DNA of 64,000 nt from an uncultured Bermanella sp. (GTDB lineage Bacteria; Pseudomonadota; Gammaproteobacteria; Pseudomonadales; Oceanobacteraceae): assembly GCA_913058575.1 (NCBI GenBank), contig CAJXRF010000005.1:52103-116102 (forward strand), given 5' to 3'. Shown in pieces: positions 49,839 through 59,683 of the stretch. The first letter of the stretch is position 1. Each line of letters opens with the position of its first letter. The notes under the pieces were generated by a model that saw only the letters and a program-made list of their open reading frames with translations, was not told the DNA's origin and did not search any database. A program made the position numbers and the translations under genes.

Positions 49839-50565
49839 ATCAGCCCAGGCACAAAATGGCTTTACCTTATTAGAAGTTTTATTGGCGGTAGCCATTACAG
49901 CTCTAATAGGCATAGGTGCAAGCCAGCTACTGTCTAGTATTAGTAATACCAGCATAACTACCAATGAGCGGGCATTGCAACTGCGCACCATTCAGCGCAT
50001 GGATCTATGGGTGAAAAGAGATTTGTGGCAAGTAGCAGGGCGTGAAGTACTTGATCTAAATGGAAATCCTAGAGAGTCACTTACTAATGACAGTGACTAT
50101 CTATTGGAGTTTACACATTCTGGGCAAGCTAATTCGCCCTTTGAAGATGAAACATTCAAGCGTTCCAACCTACAAAGAGTTGCCTATGCAGTGCGCAGTC
50201 ATGACAGTGACTATTGTATGGATGCAGATAAAAAAACAGATGAAGAAGGTGAGGGTGGTAATTGTTTCGTGAGACTGTTCTGGCCTGTATTGGACTTGGC
50301 ACCTAATAGTGAAGGCCCTGTTATCCAAGTTTTAATCGATAATATTCTTGAGGCAAAATTCTACTTTAAAGGGCAAGCATTAGACCTAACTAACAGTAAT
50401 AATAATATAGTCACTAAAGACTGGGAAGAAAACTGGCCATCGCCATTTATGTCACCAGGAATGATTTCAGATTTAGCCAAGGTTAAGCTTGTGTATTCAG
50501 TGGAAAAATTGGGTGAAATAGAGCGCATTTATGAGGTACCGCGTTATGCGTTCATTCGTGAATAA
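49831..50565 (+). CDS. gspJ: Minor pseudopilin
   Basis: NGFTLLEVLLAVAITALIG; ATG at 49831 overlaps the gspI stop. Confidence 0.9.
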   Translation: MIKSAQAQNGFTLLEVLLAVAITALIGIGASQLLSSISNTSITTNERALQLRTIQRMDLWVKRDLWQVAGREVLDLNGNPRESLTNDSDYLLEFTHSGQANSPFEDETFKRSNLQRVAYAVRSHDSDYCMDADKKTDEEGEGGNCFVRLFWPVLDLAPNSEGPVIQVLIDNILEAKFYFKGQALDLTNSNNNIVTKDWEENWPSPFMSPGMISDLAKVKLVYSVEKLGEIERIYEVPRYAFIRE

Positions 50566-51577
50566 GCAACAAGGCTTAGCCTTAATTACAGTGTTATTTA
50601 TTTTCGCATTGGTATCGCTATTAGCTATCTCTATGCAAACACGCCAGAAAATGAGCATGGCACAGGCAAGTGCATCCATTAATTTAACGCAGGCTCAGTT
50701 ACTGGCCTTAAGTGTTGAAGATGTCGCTAAAGCAGGGCTTGTTTTTGAAGAAACTAATAGTCCAGATAAGTGGGATACATCAGCTGAACAATGGAATCAA
50801 CTTCCACCTTTAGAAGAAGCTGGTGCTACCATAGAAATACATATTAGAGATTTGCAGGGCCTATTTAATTTAAACTCTCTATCACCAAAGGGGGCAAATG
50901 CTGAAGCGGCAAGACTTAGGTTTAAAAACCTGTTAGATGAGTTAGGTGTAATAAATAGCAGCGCAATTGCAAGCCAGGTTAAAGATTGGTTAGATCCCAA
51001 AAGTAGTGCCAGTACCATTTACCAAAATATGGAGCCACCTTATAGTGCTTCGGGTGTTGAATTCTCACATCCGTCAGAATTATTGCTCATTGACGGTATG
51101 GATAAAGACATCTACCACCAATTAGAACCTTTGGTAACTGCTTTACCCCCTAAAACTCCACTTAACATCAATACTACAGACCCCAGAATATTTACCTCTT
51201 GGGATACAAACTTAGATATTGGTGCTGCCAAAACCATAGTAAACAAAACTCATCCAGGCTCCTGTGGCCCTAGTGTAAGAAATGCCAATGTTATTAAGGA
51301 TATTGAAAATGAACTCTGGACAGAAACCGATCTTACAGCGCTAATCAAGGCCAGCGGCACCTCAGGGGCCACAGGAACGTGGGAACCCGCTGATTTTAGC
51401 GTAAACACTCAATACTTTAGCCTACTGATTAGAGTTCAAATTAATGGCCAAGATATGATGTTAGAATCTATTATCAAAAGAGATATGACTCCAGAAACTG
51501 GTTTTGTGGGTGTGGTGTATCGAGACTTTTCTCGTAAGCCAGCGGACATAGACAGACTAAAAATAAATAAGTGCTGA
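50531..51577 (+). CDS. gspK: Minor pseudopilin
   Basis: QQGLALITVLFIFALVSLLAISM; large domain typical of GspK (LNINTTDPRIF). Confidence 0.92.
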   Translation: MRYRVMRSFVNKQQGLALITVLFIFALVSLLAISMQTRQKMSMAQASASINLTQAQLLALSVEDVAKAGLVFEETNSPDKWDTSAEQWNQLPPLEEAGATIEIHIRDLQGLFNLNSLSPKGANAEAARLRFKNLLDELGVINSSAIASQVKDWLDPKSSASTIYQNMEPPYSASGVEFSHPSELLLIDGMDKDIYHQLEPLVTALPPKTPLNINTTDPRIFTSWDTNLDIGAAKTIVNKTHPGSCGPSVRNANVIKDIENELWTETDLTALIKASGTSGATGTWEPADFSVNTQYFSLLIRVQINGQDMMLESIIKRDMTPETGFVGVVYRDFSRKPADIDRLKINKC

Positions 51578-52746
51578 TGAATATGAATTTAGTATTGATA
51601 GAAAATATTGATCTACCCGTTAAGGCACTGCATGAAGATGGCAGCATAGAAAGCCTAAACGAAGAAGCGATGAGTGAGCTATTAAATCCCATTGCACTAT
51701 TTATAGGTGGGGGGATCAATGTCATTAACACTCTAATGCCCATTAAGCAGGCAAGGCAAATCGTAAAAGCACTGCCTTTTGCTTTAGAGGAACAGTTAGC
51801 TAATGATGTAGAAAGTAATCATTTGCAGTATATCGGTCGTAATAACGGTAAAGCTTATGCAGTTACCTTAAGACACGACATTATGAAGCGTATTGTAGAA
51901 CAGTGTGCGCCGAGCAAATTGTATTTTCTACCATTATTGTTGCCTGTTGTATCTGAAACCATCTCAGTGCTGGTAATCGAAGGTTACGCTTGCGTGCGTT
52001 TAAGTGATTTATCCGCTTTTAGCATACCTGTTGATTTGCTGCCGTTAACCATAGAAAAATATTTGGTTGACGATGCTAGTTTGCAAAATATTCAAATTAG
52101 TTACGCCGAAGAGGAAGTGGATTTATTAGAGCTTCAGTTAGAGAATATGGGCTTAGAGATAACACAGGTCCCATACTCAGACTTGCAAAAACACATTCGT
52201 ACTCAGGCGCTATTAAATCCTAATAATCTATTGACCGGTGATTATCAGGTTAAAATCAGCGATGACAATAAATCCCAATCTAAATTTAATTCAGCCTTAT
52301 CCTTAGCCGCTTGTTTATTAATTGTCATACTGGGCATTAATTTAGTCAGTGCCTCACAACAAAATAACTTGGCTGGTCTGGTTAAAAATGCTTCGAAAGA
52401 GTTTTATTTAAAACTCTTTCCTGGGGAAAGAATTCGCGGCATTAAAAGGCAGTTCTCTGAAAAACTGGAGGCAACTTCTTCCTCAGGCTCTAGTGATGCT
52501 TACTTTACGGGGATTCTCGCCCAAGCGGCCAGTGAAATTAAGAAAAGCAAAAATGCTCAAATACATTCGGTTAGATTCACTTCAAAAAAAGGCGTGTTAG
52601 AGGTAAGTGTTTTAACCGATAACGTCGCTCAGCTTGATGGCATTAAGAAAAACTTAGAAAAAAACAGTTTAACGGTGGAAATTGCGTCAGCCAATAATGA
52701 TGGCAATAAAATAAAAGGGTTATTGAAGGTGTCTCAAAATGGCTGA
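51577..52746 (+). CDS. gspL: Type II secretion protein L
   Basis: Operon position, cytoplasmic actin-like domain plus single TM (SLAACLLIVILGINLVSA); TGATG overlap with gspK. Confidence 0.85.
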   Translation: MNMNLVLIENIDLPVKALHEDGSIESLNEEAMSELLNPIALFIGGGINVINTLMPIKQARQIVKALPFALEEQLANDVESNHLQYIGRNNGKAYAVTLRHDIMKRIVEQCAPSKLYFLPLLLPVVSETISVLVIEGYACVRLSDLSAFSIPVDLLPLTIEKYLVDDASLQNIQISYAEEEVDLLELQLENMGLEITQVPYSDLQKHIRTQALLNPNNLLTGDYQVKISDDNKSQSKFNSALSLAACLLIVILGINLVSASQQNNLAGLVKNASKEFYLKLFPGERIRGIKRQFSEKLEATSSSGSSDAYFTGILAQAASEIKKSKNAQIHSVRFTSKKGVLEVSVLTDNVAQLDGIKKNLEKNSLTVEIASANNDGNKIKGLLKVSQNG

Positions 52747-53272
52747 GTTTATCGAACGCATAAAAGAGCAGGGCAAGCAGCAATTGTTGTCTTCTAGCTT
52801 GTATCAGAACGGTGTTTCCTGGTATGCCGGTTTAGCCTCACGTGACCAGTTTATGGTGAAAGGGTTGTCCGCAATAGTGGTTATTGCGCTTTTGTTTGTT
52901 TGGATATGGCAACCCAGTATTGATGCCAATAAAAAGGCCAGTCAAAAATTTCAAAGTGAATTGTCTTTTCATAATAAGCTAAAAGAAAATGCTTTTCTTT
53001 TTTCTACGGGCAAAGTGATCAGCTCGTCATCGCCTAGCGGATCGATTCTCAGCATTGTTAATAACTCGGCTAAAGCAAAAAACATTGTTTTAAAACGCTT
53101 TGAGCCAGAAGGGCAAGACGGTCTTCGTGTCTGGTTAGATAAAGCGAATTTCAATTCGGTGATTGACTGGTTAGAGATTCTGGAATCACAAAAGGGCATT
53201 AATATAGAGCAAATCTCTATTGATAAAGTTAGCCCTGGTTTAGTGAATTTACGTGCCGTTTTAAAATCTTAA
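52739..53272 (+). CDS. gspM: Type II secretion protein M
   Basis: Operon position; single N-terminal TM, GspM-like periplasmic domain. Confidence 0.85.
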   Translation: MAEFIERIKEQGKQQLLSSSLYQNGVSWYAGLASRDQFMVKGLSAIVVIALLFVWIWQPSIDANKKASQKFQSELSFHNKLKENAFLFSTGKVISSSSPSGSILSIVNNSAKAKNIVLKRFEPEGQDGLRVWLDKANFNSVIDWLEILESQKGINIEQISIDKVSPGLVNLRAVLKS

Positions 53273-53283
53273 AGGATACCAAT

Positions 53284-54627
53284 ATGGATTTTGATTTATT
53301 TATTATAGGTGCAGGGTCAGCCGGTGTTCGTGCAGGTCGCATGGCAGCAGGAATGGGCAAAAAGGTCGCTGTAGCAGAGTCTCGTTACTTAGGTGGTACC
53401 TGTGTCAATGTTGGCTGTGTGCCTAAAAAACTATTTGTGTACGCCAGTGAATTTCCTCATGTTCAAGCTGAAGCGAAAGGATTTGGGTTGGATATTCAGC
53501 TTAATCAATTCCACTGGCCAACACTTAGAGACAATAAAACAAAAGAGATAGAGCGCCTTAATGGTATCTATAAAAATTTGTTAGATAATTCCGGTGTGAC
53601 TACCCTATGGGGCCACGCCAAATTAGTTGGGCCCAACTCCGTTGAGGTGGATGGCACCGTCTACAGCAGTGAAAAAATATTGCTGGCCACAGGCGGCTGG
53701 CCCACTAAACCGGATATCCCAGGTAAAGAGCATTTACTTACCAGTAATGAACTTTTCTATTTAGATCAATTTCCCGCTTCAGCAGTGGTGATTGGTAGCG
53801 GTTACATTGCAGTTGAATTTGCCGGTATTTTAAATGGATTAGGATGTGACACCCAAATAGCGTCACGCTCCGGAAGACTTCTAAGGGGCTTTGATGAATC
53901 CACTCGCAGCATCGCACAACGGGAGATTCTTAAAAAAGGCTTGAACCTAATCGCTGAACAACCCAGTGCCGTTGTTAAAAATGACAATGGTTTTGAAGTT
54001 CAGTTTGCATCGGGTCTTAAAACGCAAGTTGAGCTTGTGGTATGCGCTACGGGGCGAACTCCTAATATTGAAAACTTGGGCATACAAGAGCAAGGAATTA
54101 GCTTAGACAGTAAAGGTTTCATTGCCGTAAACGAGCAATACCAAACCAATGTTGAAAGCGTTTATGCCATGGGGGACCTGATCGATACAGCGCAGTTAAC
54201 GCCAGTGGCCCTTGAGGAAGCGATGACGTTTTTACGTCAACAATATCAAGGGGATACATCAGCTTTAAACTATGACAATATTCCCACGGCCATTTTCTCT
54301 CAACCTTGTATGGCAACAGTCGGTTTAAGTGAAGAAAGTGCATTGCAAAATGGAATGGATATTGATGTTTACGAAAGTGAATTCAAAGCACTTAAGCATA
54401 CCTTAAGTGGGTCTGATGAACGTACCTATATGAAACTGATCGTTGATAAAAAAACCGATCTTGTTGTGGGCGCTCATATGCTTGGTGAACACGCCAGTGA
54501 AATTCTACAAGGCATTGCCATTGCTATTAAGGCAGGCGCCACAAAAGCTCATTTTGATGCCACTATTGGAATTCACCCAAGTTCGGCTGAAGAATTTGTC
54601 ACCATGAGAACCCCAGTAAAGCGCTAG
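53284..54627 (+). CDS. gor: Glutathione-disulfide reductase
   Basis: GGTCVNVGCVPKKLFVYA redox Cys pair; IGIHPSSAEEFVTMR C-terminus. Confidence 0.96.
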   Translation: MDFDLFIIGAGSAGVRAGRMAAGMGKKVAVAESRYLGGTCVNVGCVPKKLFVYASEFPHVQAEAKGFGLDIQLNQFHWPTLRDNKTKEIERLNGIYKNLLDNSGVTTLWGHAKLVGPNSVEVDGTVYSSEKILLATGGWPTKPDIPGKEHLLTSNELFYLDQFPASAVVIGSGYIAVEFAGILNGLGCDTQIASRSGRLLRGFDESTRSIAQREILKKGLNLIAEQPSAVVKNDNGFEVQFASGLKTQVELVVCATGRTPNIENLGIQEQGISLDSKGFIAVNEQYQTNVESVYAMGDLIDTAQLTPVALEEAMTFLRQQYQGDTSALNYDNIPTAIFSQPCMATVGLSEESALQNGMDIDVYESEFKALKHTLSGSDERTYMKLIVDKKTDLVVGAHMLGEHASEILQGIAIAIKAGATKAHFDATIGIHPSSAEEFVTMRTPVKR

Positions 54628-54655
54628 TGATAAATTTTACTGGCAGGGTTAAAGC

Positions 54656-55507
54656 CTAGGCATTTGACCCTGTAAACATTCTCCAGTCCAATAGTACGCA
54701 AGGAGGCGTGTCTTCCTTGTTTTCTAAATACCCACAAAAAAAGCTAAGGCTGTTTAGTTGTTCATTATCATCTACATCAGCTTGGGTAGTGAAGTCGGCA
54801 ATATTGTAAGTCACAATATCGCTAATAGCGTTTAGACGAACCGCAATCATTTTGTGGCCAGTGTCGATATATAAAAGAATAGGGCGGGTAATATTCTCTA
54901 GGCGATCCCGAGCGGCGCCAAATAAATTAACCAACTTGCCAAATGTTTTACCTCGTTCCATTTCTAATGCCGCAATGGCTTTTTTCACATGACCCTCATC
55001 TCTGAGGGTGATTAACTCATCGGCGAGGGCATGTAGCCTTTTATGTGGTGTATCAAAGTCGTCTAAGATATCGGCTAGTAGTTCATCCTCAGCTTCAAAC
55101 CCCGAGTACCATTTTCCAAACTCGCAAAGGTTAGGGTCTCTGGGATGGTTGAAAGAATCCCCAGAACGAAGGCTGGCTTCTAATGCGCTTAACCAGTCTT
55201 GGTGTTCTTTTTCTTGATCCTTGAGTATCTTAAGCAACGCGATGTTGGCGGTATATTCTGCCTGACAACCCATTAGGTTAGCCAAATCGTAAATAGGAAC
55301 GGGTTTTCCTTGATAACTGGTCACTTCAGCGCCAACCTTTTCATTAACTTCAATACGGGTGGTTTTACGTTTGTCCTGCTCTATATAGCGAACTTCACTC
55401 ACCGGTGTAGCATATTGTGTTGGCCCCACGTAAAAGGTAATGACTTCCAAGGTGTCACCCTGATTAAAAATAGACGTTAATTGCTGTGGTTGTGTAGCGG
55501 CTTCCAT
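54656..55507 (-). CDS. CheW-like chemotaxis protein with an inserted CZB zinc-binding domain
   Basis: CheW-like halves (EVITFYVGPTQYATPVSEVRYIEQ...SYQGKPVPIYDLANLMG and PILLYIDTGHKMIAVRLNAISDIVTY...) flanking CZB H/C/H/H residues (EHQDW, LCEFGKWY, PHKRLHALA). Confidence 0.8.
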   Translation of the reverse strand: MEAATQPQQLTSIFNQGDTLEVITFYVGPTQYATPVSEVRYIEQDKRKTTRIEVNEKVGAEVTSYQGKPVPIYDLANLMGCQAEYTANIALLKILKDQEKEHQDWLSALEASLRSGDSFNHPRDPNLCEFGKWYSGFEAEDELLADILDDFDTPHKRLHALADELITLRDEGHVKKAIAALEMERGKTFGKLVNLFGAARDRLENITRPILLYIDTGHKMIAVRLNAISDIVTYNIADFTTQADVDDNEQLNSLSFFCGYLENKEDTPPCVLLDWRMFTGSNA

Positions 55508-55556
55508 AATTCACTCGGGTGTTGAGATTTACTTTAAGAGTAGCCAAAGAATAACC

Positions 55557-55598
55557 TTATACAATTTCCGATAAATGTTATTATCGGAAATTGTATAA
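55557..55598. repeat. 18-bp perfect inverted repeat TTATACAATTTCCGATAA-ATGTTA-TTATCGGAAATTGTATAA
   Basis: Read directly, intergenic between divergent cheW-CZB and pyrC. Confidence 0.9.
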
Positions 55599-55676
55599 AT
55601 GCCTATCTAGCCCCGTTATGTACTGAAAATGTTTAACTAGGATGCCTCTTTTCTAATATGTAGCTTGCAGCTAACT

Positions 55677-55685
55677 TGCTATAAT
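55677..55685 (+). promoter_or_regulatory. Extended -10 promoter element TGCTATAAT upstream of pyrC
   Basis: TGnTATAAT match; weak -35. Confidence 0.5.
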
Positions 55686-55822
55686 CCCTACATTCTTTGG
55701 CTTTTAATGATGATGCGTTATTTTCAGGCATTACCATTCAACCCTAATATCGATGCTTTGCACATAGTTCACACCTCTGCTGCTGGTTATAAGCAAAGCG
55801 ACAACCTCTAAGGCTTAAAAAC

Positions 55823-56857
55823 ATGTCTCAACAAATCACCATAACACGTCCTGACGATTGGCATTTACATCTGCGTGACGGCGCCTTGCTAGAAAACACG
55901 GTACCCGCAACAGCCCGTATTATGGGGCGTGCCATCATCATGCCTAATTTGCAGCCGCCGGTTATGAATGCTCAGCAGGCACTTGAATATCGTTCGCGTA
56001 TTTTGGCGCAAAGCCAAGGCTATCCAAACTTTCAGCCTTTAATGGTGATTTATCTTACCGATAACACCACGCCTGAAATGATCGCCGAAGCTGCCCAATC
56101 AGGCCATGTTGTTGCTGCTAAGTTGTATCCTGCTGGTGCCACCACCAACTCAAGTTCAGGGGTAACGGACTTAACTAAATTATCGGAAATTGCCTCAGTG
56201 ATGGCTGACCATAATATGCCCCTACTAGTACATGGCGAAGTAACGGACCCTAGCGTTGATATCTTTGATCGTGAAAAACGCTTTTTAGATGAAATCCTTA
56301 GTGGTCTTGTGTCTAAAGTGCCTAATTTAAGGTTAGTCGTTGAGCATATAACCACCAAGGAAGCCGCTGACTTTGTGCAAAGTCATTCTAAGAATGTTGG
56401 CGCTACCATTACACCACAACACTTGGCTTATAATCGTAATCACATGTTAGTGGGCGGTATTAAGCCACACTATTATTGCCTGCCTATTCTTAAGCGCAAT
56501 ACGCACCAAAAAGCCCTGTGTGATGTGGTAGCCAGTGGCGATAATCGTTTCTTTTTAGGCACCGACTCCGCGCCTCACATTAAGTCTGCTAAAGAGAATG
56601 CCTGTGGCTGTGCTGGCTGCTTTACCTCTTATGCCGCCATTGAGCTGTATGCAGAAATATTTGAAGATTTAGGAGCCCTGAGTCACTTAGAGCCATTTGC
56701 CAGTTTCAATGGCCCTGATTTTTACCAAATGCCTAGAAACTCCGACACCGTCACCTTGATTAAAGAAGACTGGGTAGCCCCTAACGAAATGCAATTTGGT
56801 AAAGAGGTAATTGTACCTCTGCGTGCCGGTGAAACTTTGCGCTGGAAACTTAAGTAA
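55823..56857 (+). CDS. pyrC: Dihydroorotase
   Basis: [21 protein letters not shown]. Confidence 0.97.
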   Translation: MSQQITITRPDDWHLHLRDGALLENTVPATARIMGRAIIMPNLQPPVMNAQQALEYRSRILAQSQGYPNFQPLMVIYLTDNTTPEMIAEAAQSGHVVAAKLYPAGATTNSSSGVTDLTKLSEIASVMADHNMPLLVHGEVTDPSVDIFDREKRFLDEILSGLVSKVPNLRLVVEHITTKEAADFVQSHSKNVGATITPQHLAYNRNHMLVGGIKPHYYCLPILKRNTHQKALCDVVASGDNRFFLGTDSAPHIKSAKENACGCAGCFTSYAAIELYAEIFEDLGALSHLEPFASFNGPDFYQMPRNSDTVTLIKEDWVAPNEMQFGKEVIVPLRAGETLRWKLK

Positions 56858-56860
56858 TCT

Positions 56861-58108
56861 ATGCCAGCCCCCTACTCTCCTATTGCGATTATAGATAATT
56901 TAGATCACTTGCCCGACCCTTTTCGGGAAGGGCCGCAGGATATGGGGGCACTCTTAAAAAATGATGCTCAGCGTTTAGATTTCTATTATGTGCTTAGGTA
57001 TCTATGTAGCTATAAAGGCAGTAGTGCAACATTTAATGCTTATCGCAGGGAAGTAGAGCGCTTACTCCAGTGGCTTTGGCACAATCAAGATATGTCATTG
57101 CTAGATGTACGCCGAGAGCATATCGAGCAATTCATGGAGTTTTGTATAGGGCCGCCTAAGCACTGGATAGGCCTTAAGAACGTTGCCCGATTCAAAAACG
57201 TAAGGGGTGAACGAGTGGCTAATCCAGAGTGGCGGCCTTTTGTGGTGCCTGTTAATAAGGCCTCTGGGTTGCCTCCTAAAATTTCTGACTACAACCCTTC
57301 TCAAAAAGCCATTCAATCTTCTTTTGCTATTCTAAGCTCCTTTTTTAACTTTTTAATTCAAGAAGAGTTTTTAAGCGCTAACCCCGTCGCTTTAGTGCGA
57401 CAAAGAAGCCGTTTTATTCAAAAGGCGCAAAATCGCCCTCAAGTAAGGCGCATCAGTAATTATCAATGGGATGAAGTAATCCGAGTGGCTGAAGACAAAG
57501 CCCAAAATGATCCTCAGCAACATGAAAGAACGGTGTTTATCCTGAACTGCTTGCTTGGCATGTATTTGCGAATATCTGAATTGGTAGCGGATGAACGCTC
57601 TACCCCTGTTATGGGTGATTTTAGAATGGATTCAGACCGTCATTGGTGGTTTCATGTGGTGGGTAAAGGGAATAAGAGCCGTGTTATTACCGTATCGAAT
57701 GACATGTTGGCAGCGCTGCAGCGGTATCGTAACTGGTTAGACTTACCTTCACTTCCCCACCCTGGTGAGCCTACAGCACTCATTACAAAAATACACGGTA
57801 CAGGCCCAGTGACCAGTACTCGGCAAATACGAAACCTGGTGCAGGAGTGTTTTGATGGTGCTTATCAAAATTTGGCTGCTAAGGGTCAAGCAGAAGAAGC
57901 AACCGAGTTAAAAGCCGCTACCGTGCATTGGCTTAGGCATACTGGAATATCGGAAGATGTGAAAATAAGACCAAGAGAACATGTAAAAGAAGATGCTGGG
58001 CACTCAAGCATGGCCACCACTGACAAGTACATAGATAGTGAGCTAAGAGAGCGTCATGCCAGTGCGATTAACAAAAAGATCACGCGCCCCGCTACAGATG
58101 AAACCTAG
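56861..58108 (+). CDS. Tyrosine recombinase/site-specific integrase
   Basis: Catalytic residues R (MYLRISELV), K (GKGNKSRVITV), HxxR (VHWLRHTG), H (AGHSS), Y (DKYID); N-terminal SAM-like domain. Confidence 0.88.
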   Translation: MPAPYSPIAIIDNLDHLPDPFREGPQDMGALLKNDAQRLDFYYVLRYLCSYKGSSATFNAYRREVERLLQWLWHNQDMSLLDVRREHIEQFMEFCIGPPKHWIGLKNVARFKNVRGERVANPEWRPFVVPVNKASGLPPKISDYNPSQKAIQSSFAILSSFFNFLIQEEFLSANPVALVRQRSRFIQKAQNRPQVRRISNYQWDEVIRVAEDKAQNDPQQHERTVFILNCLLGMYLRISELVADERSTPVMGDFRMDSDRHWWFHVVGKGNKSRVITVSNDMLAALQRYRNWLDLPSLPHPGEPTALITKIHGTGPVTSTRQIRNLVQECFDGAYQNLAAKGQAEEATELKAATVHWLRHTGISEDVKIRPREHVKEDAGHSSMATTDKYIDSELRERHASAINKKITRPATDET

Positions 58109-58149
58109 GATGCTGCCTTGCAGTATTTTACCAATAGCGGTTTTTATTT

Positions 58150-58158
58150 TGGTATAAT
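58150..58158 (+). promoter_or_regulatory. Extended -10 element TGGTATAAT upstream of thiI
   Basis: TGnTATAAT about 30 bp upstream of the thiI ATG. Confidence 0.5.
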
Positions 58159-58187
58159 CCCGCTTTTGCTCGGCGTTGATCTATACC

Positions 58188-59636
58188 ATGAAGTTTGCCA
58201 TCAAGCTATTCCCTGAAATCACCCTCAAGTCGCGTCCTGTTCGCAAGCAGTTCATTAATCAGCTGCGTCGAAATATTAAGAACTCTCTCAAATACAACGA
58301 TATTGAGTGCCAGGTTCAGGGCCAGTGGGACAGCATTGAAGTGACCATGGAGGGTGATGAATTAGAGTTGCCTGCCAGAGCTTGCATGCAGCGTATCCCT
58401 GGTATCGATAAAATTCTTACGGTTAAAGAGCATAATTTTCAAACTTTTGATGACATTCTAGATATAGCCGAGAAAATATACACCCCTGAAATCACCGGTA
58501 AAACCTTCTGTGTACGAGTAAAGCGTACAGGCGAGCATGACTTTCGATCCATTGATGTAGAGCGGTATGTGGGCGGTGGTTTACGTCAGCGAGTAGAAAA
58601 CTCAAGCGTTAAGCTTAAAAACCCCGACTACACCGTTAAAATGGAAATACGTAAACAACGCTTATTAACCATTTCGGCCATAGACAAGGGCATGGGCGGT
58701 TACCCTCACGGCTGTTTAGACGGAGTTTTATCGTTAATGTCTGGTGGCTTTGACTCAACCGTAGCCAGCTATCTCATGTCGAGACGTGGCCTTTTAACCC
58801 ACTTTGTTTTTTTTAATCTGGGCGGCACAGCCCATGAGGTGGGCGTTAAGCAGGCTGCGCATTACCTATGGAAGCAATATGCAATTTCCCATGGGGTTAA
58901 ATTTGTCACCGTGCCATTTGAAGATGTAGTAACTGAAATTTTAAAAAATGTCGATAATTCTCAAATGGGCGTCATATTGAAACGAATGATGCTCAGGGCT
59001 GCCAGCAAAGTAGCAGAAGACTTAGGCATTGAAACCTTAGTGACTGGCGAGTGCATAGCACAGGTGTCTAGCCAAACTCTGCGTAACCTAAATGTTATAG
59101 ATGGGGTAACCGACACTCTGGTTCTTAGGCCGTTAATTTGTATGGATAAACCTGAAATTATCAATATTTCGCGACAAATCGGCGCTTACGATTTTGCCGC
59201 TAGGATGCCAGAATATTGTGGTGTTATTTCCGTTAAACCCACAACAAGGGCCAAGCCTGAAAAAATTGAAAGAGAAGAGTCGAAATTCGACTTTAGTGTG
59301 CTTGATGCGGCCATAGAAAGTAGCCGTGTAGAGCATATTAAAGATGTATTATCGAGCAGTGAAGGCATTATGGATGTGGACTTAGTGCAAATCCCCACTG
59401 CAGATGCTGTGGTAATCGACATTCGTGCTCCACAAGAAGAAGAGCTAAACCCGCTGCATTTAACTAATAATGAAATTCTTAAGATTCCATTTTATGAGTT
59501 AATGTCCCATCTTGAGAGCTTACCTAAAGATAAGGATGTTCTGTTGTACTGTGCTAAAGGCACCATGAGTCAAATGCACGCCCAGCAACTTAAACAGTCT
59601 GGTATCGAGCGCGCTAAAGTGTTTAAACCCTCTTAA
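58188..59636 (+). CDS. thiI: tRNA 4-thiouridine synthase ThiI with C-terminal rhodanese domain
   Basis: THUMP/PP-loop (SLMSGGFDSTVASYLM), rhodanese LYCAKGTMSQMHA. Confidence 0.95.
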   Translation: MKFAIKLFPEITLKSRPVRKQFINQLRRNIKNSLKYNDIECQVQGQWDSIEVTMEGDELELPARACMQRIPGIDKILTVKEHNFQTFDDILDIAEKIYTPEITGKTFCVRVKRTGEHDFRSIDVERYVGGGLRQRVENSSVKLKNPDYTVKMEIRKQRLLTISAIDKGMGGYPHGCLDGVLSLMSGGFDSTVASYLMSRRGLLTHFVFFNLGGTAHEVGVKQAAHYLWKQYAISHGVKFVTVPFEDVVTEILKNVDNSQMGVILKRMMLRAASKVAEDLGIETLVTGECIAQVSSQTLRNLNVIDGVTDTLVLRPLICMDKPEIINISRQIGAYDFAARMPEYCGVISVKPTTRAKPEKIEREESKFDFSVLDAAIESSRVEHIKDVLSSSEGIMDVDLVQIPTADAVVIDIRAPQEEELNPLHLTNNEILKIPFYELMSHLESLPKDKDVLLYCAKGTMSQMHAQQLKQSGIERAKVFKPS

Positions 59637-59647
59637 GGTAACTTGGT

Positions 59648-59680
59648 TAAACTAAAGGGGCTTTACAGCCCTTTAGTTTA
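59648..59680. terminator. Bidirectional terminator-like stem-loop after thiI
   Basis: TAAACTAAAGGG-N9-CCCTTTAGTTTA between convergent genes. Confidence 0.75.
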
Positions 59681-59683
59681 ATT

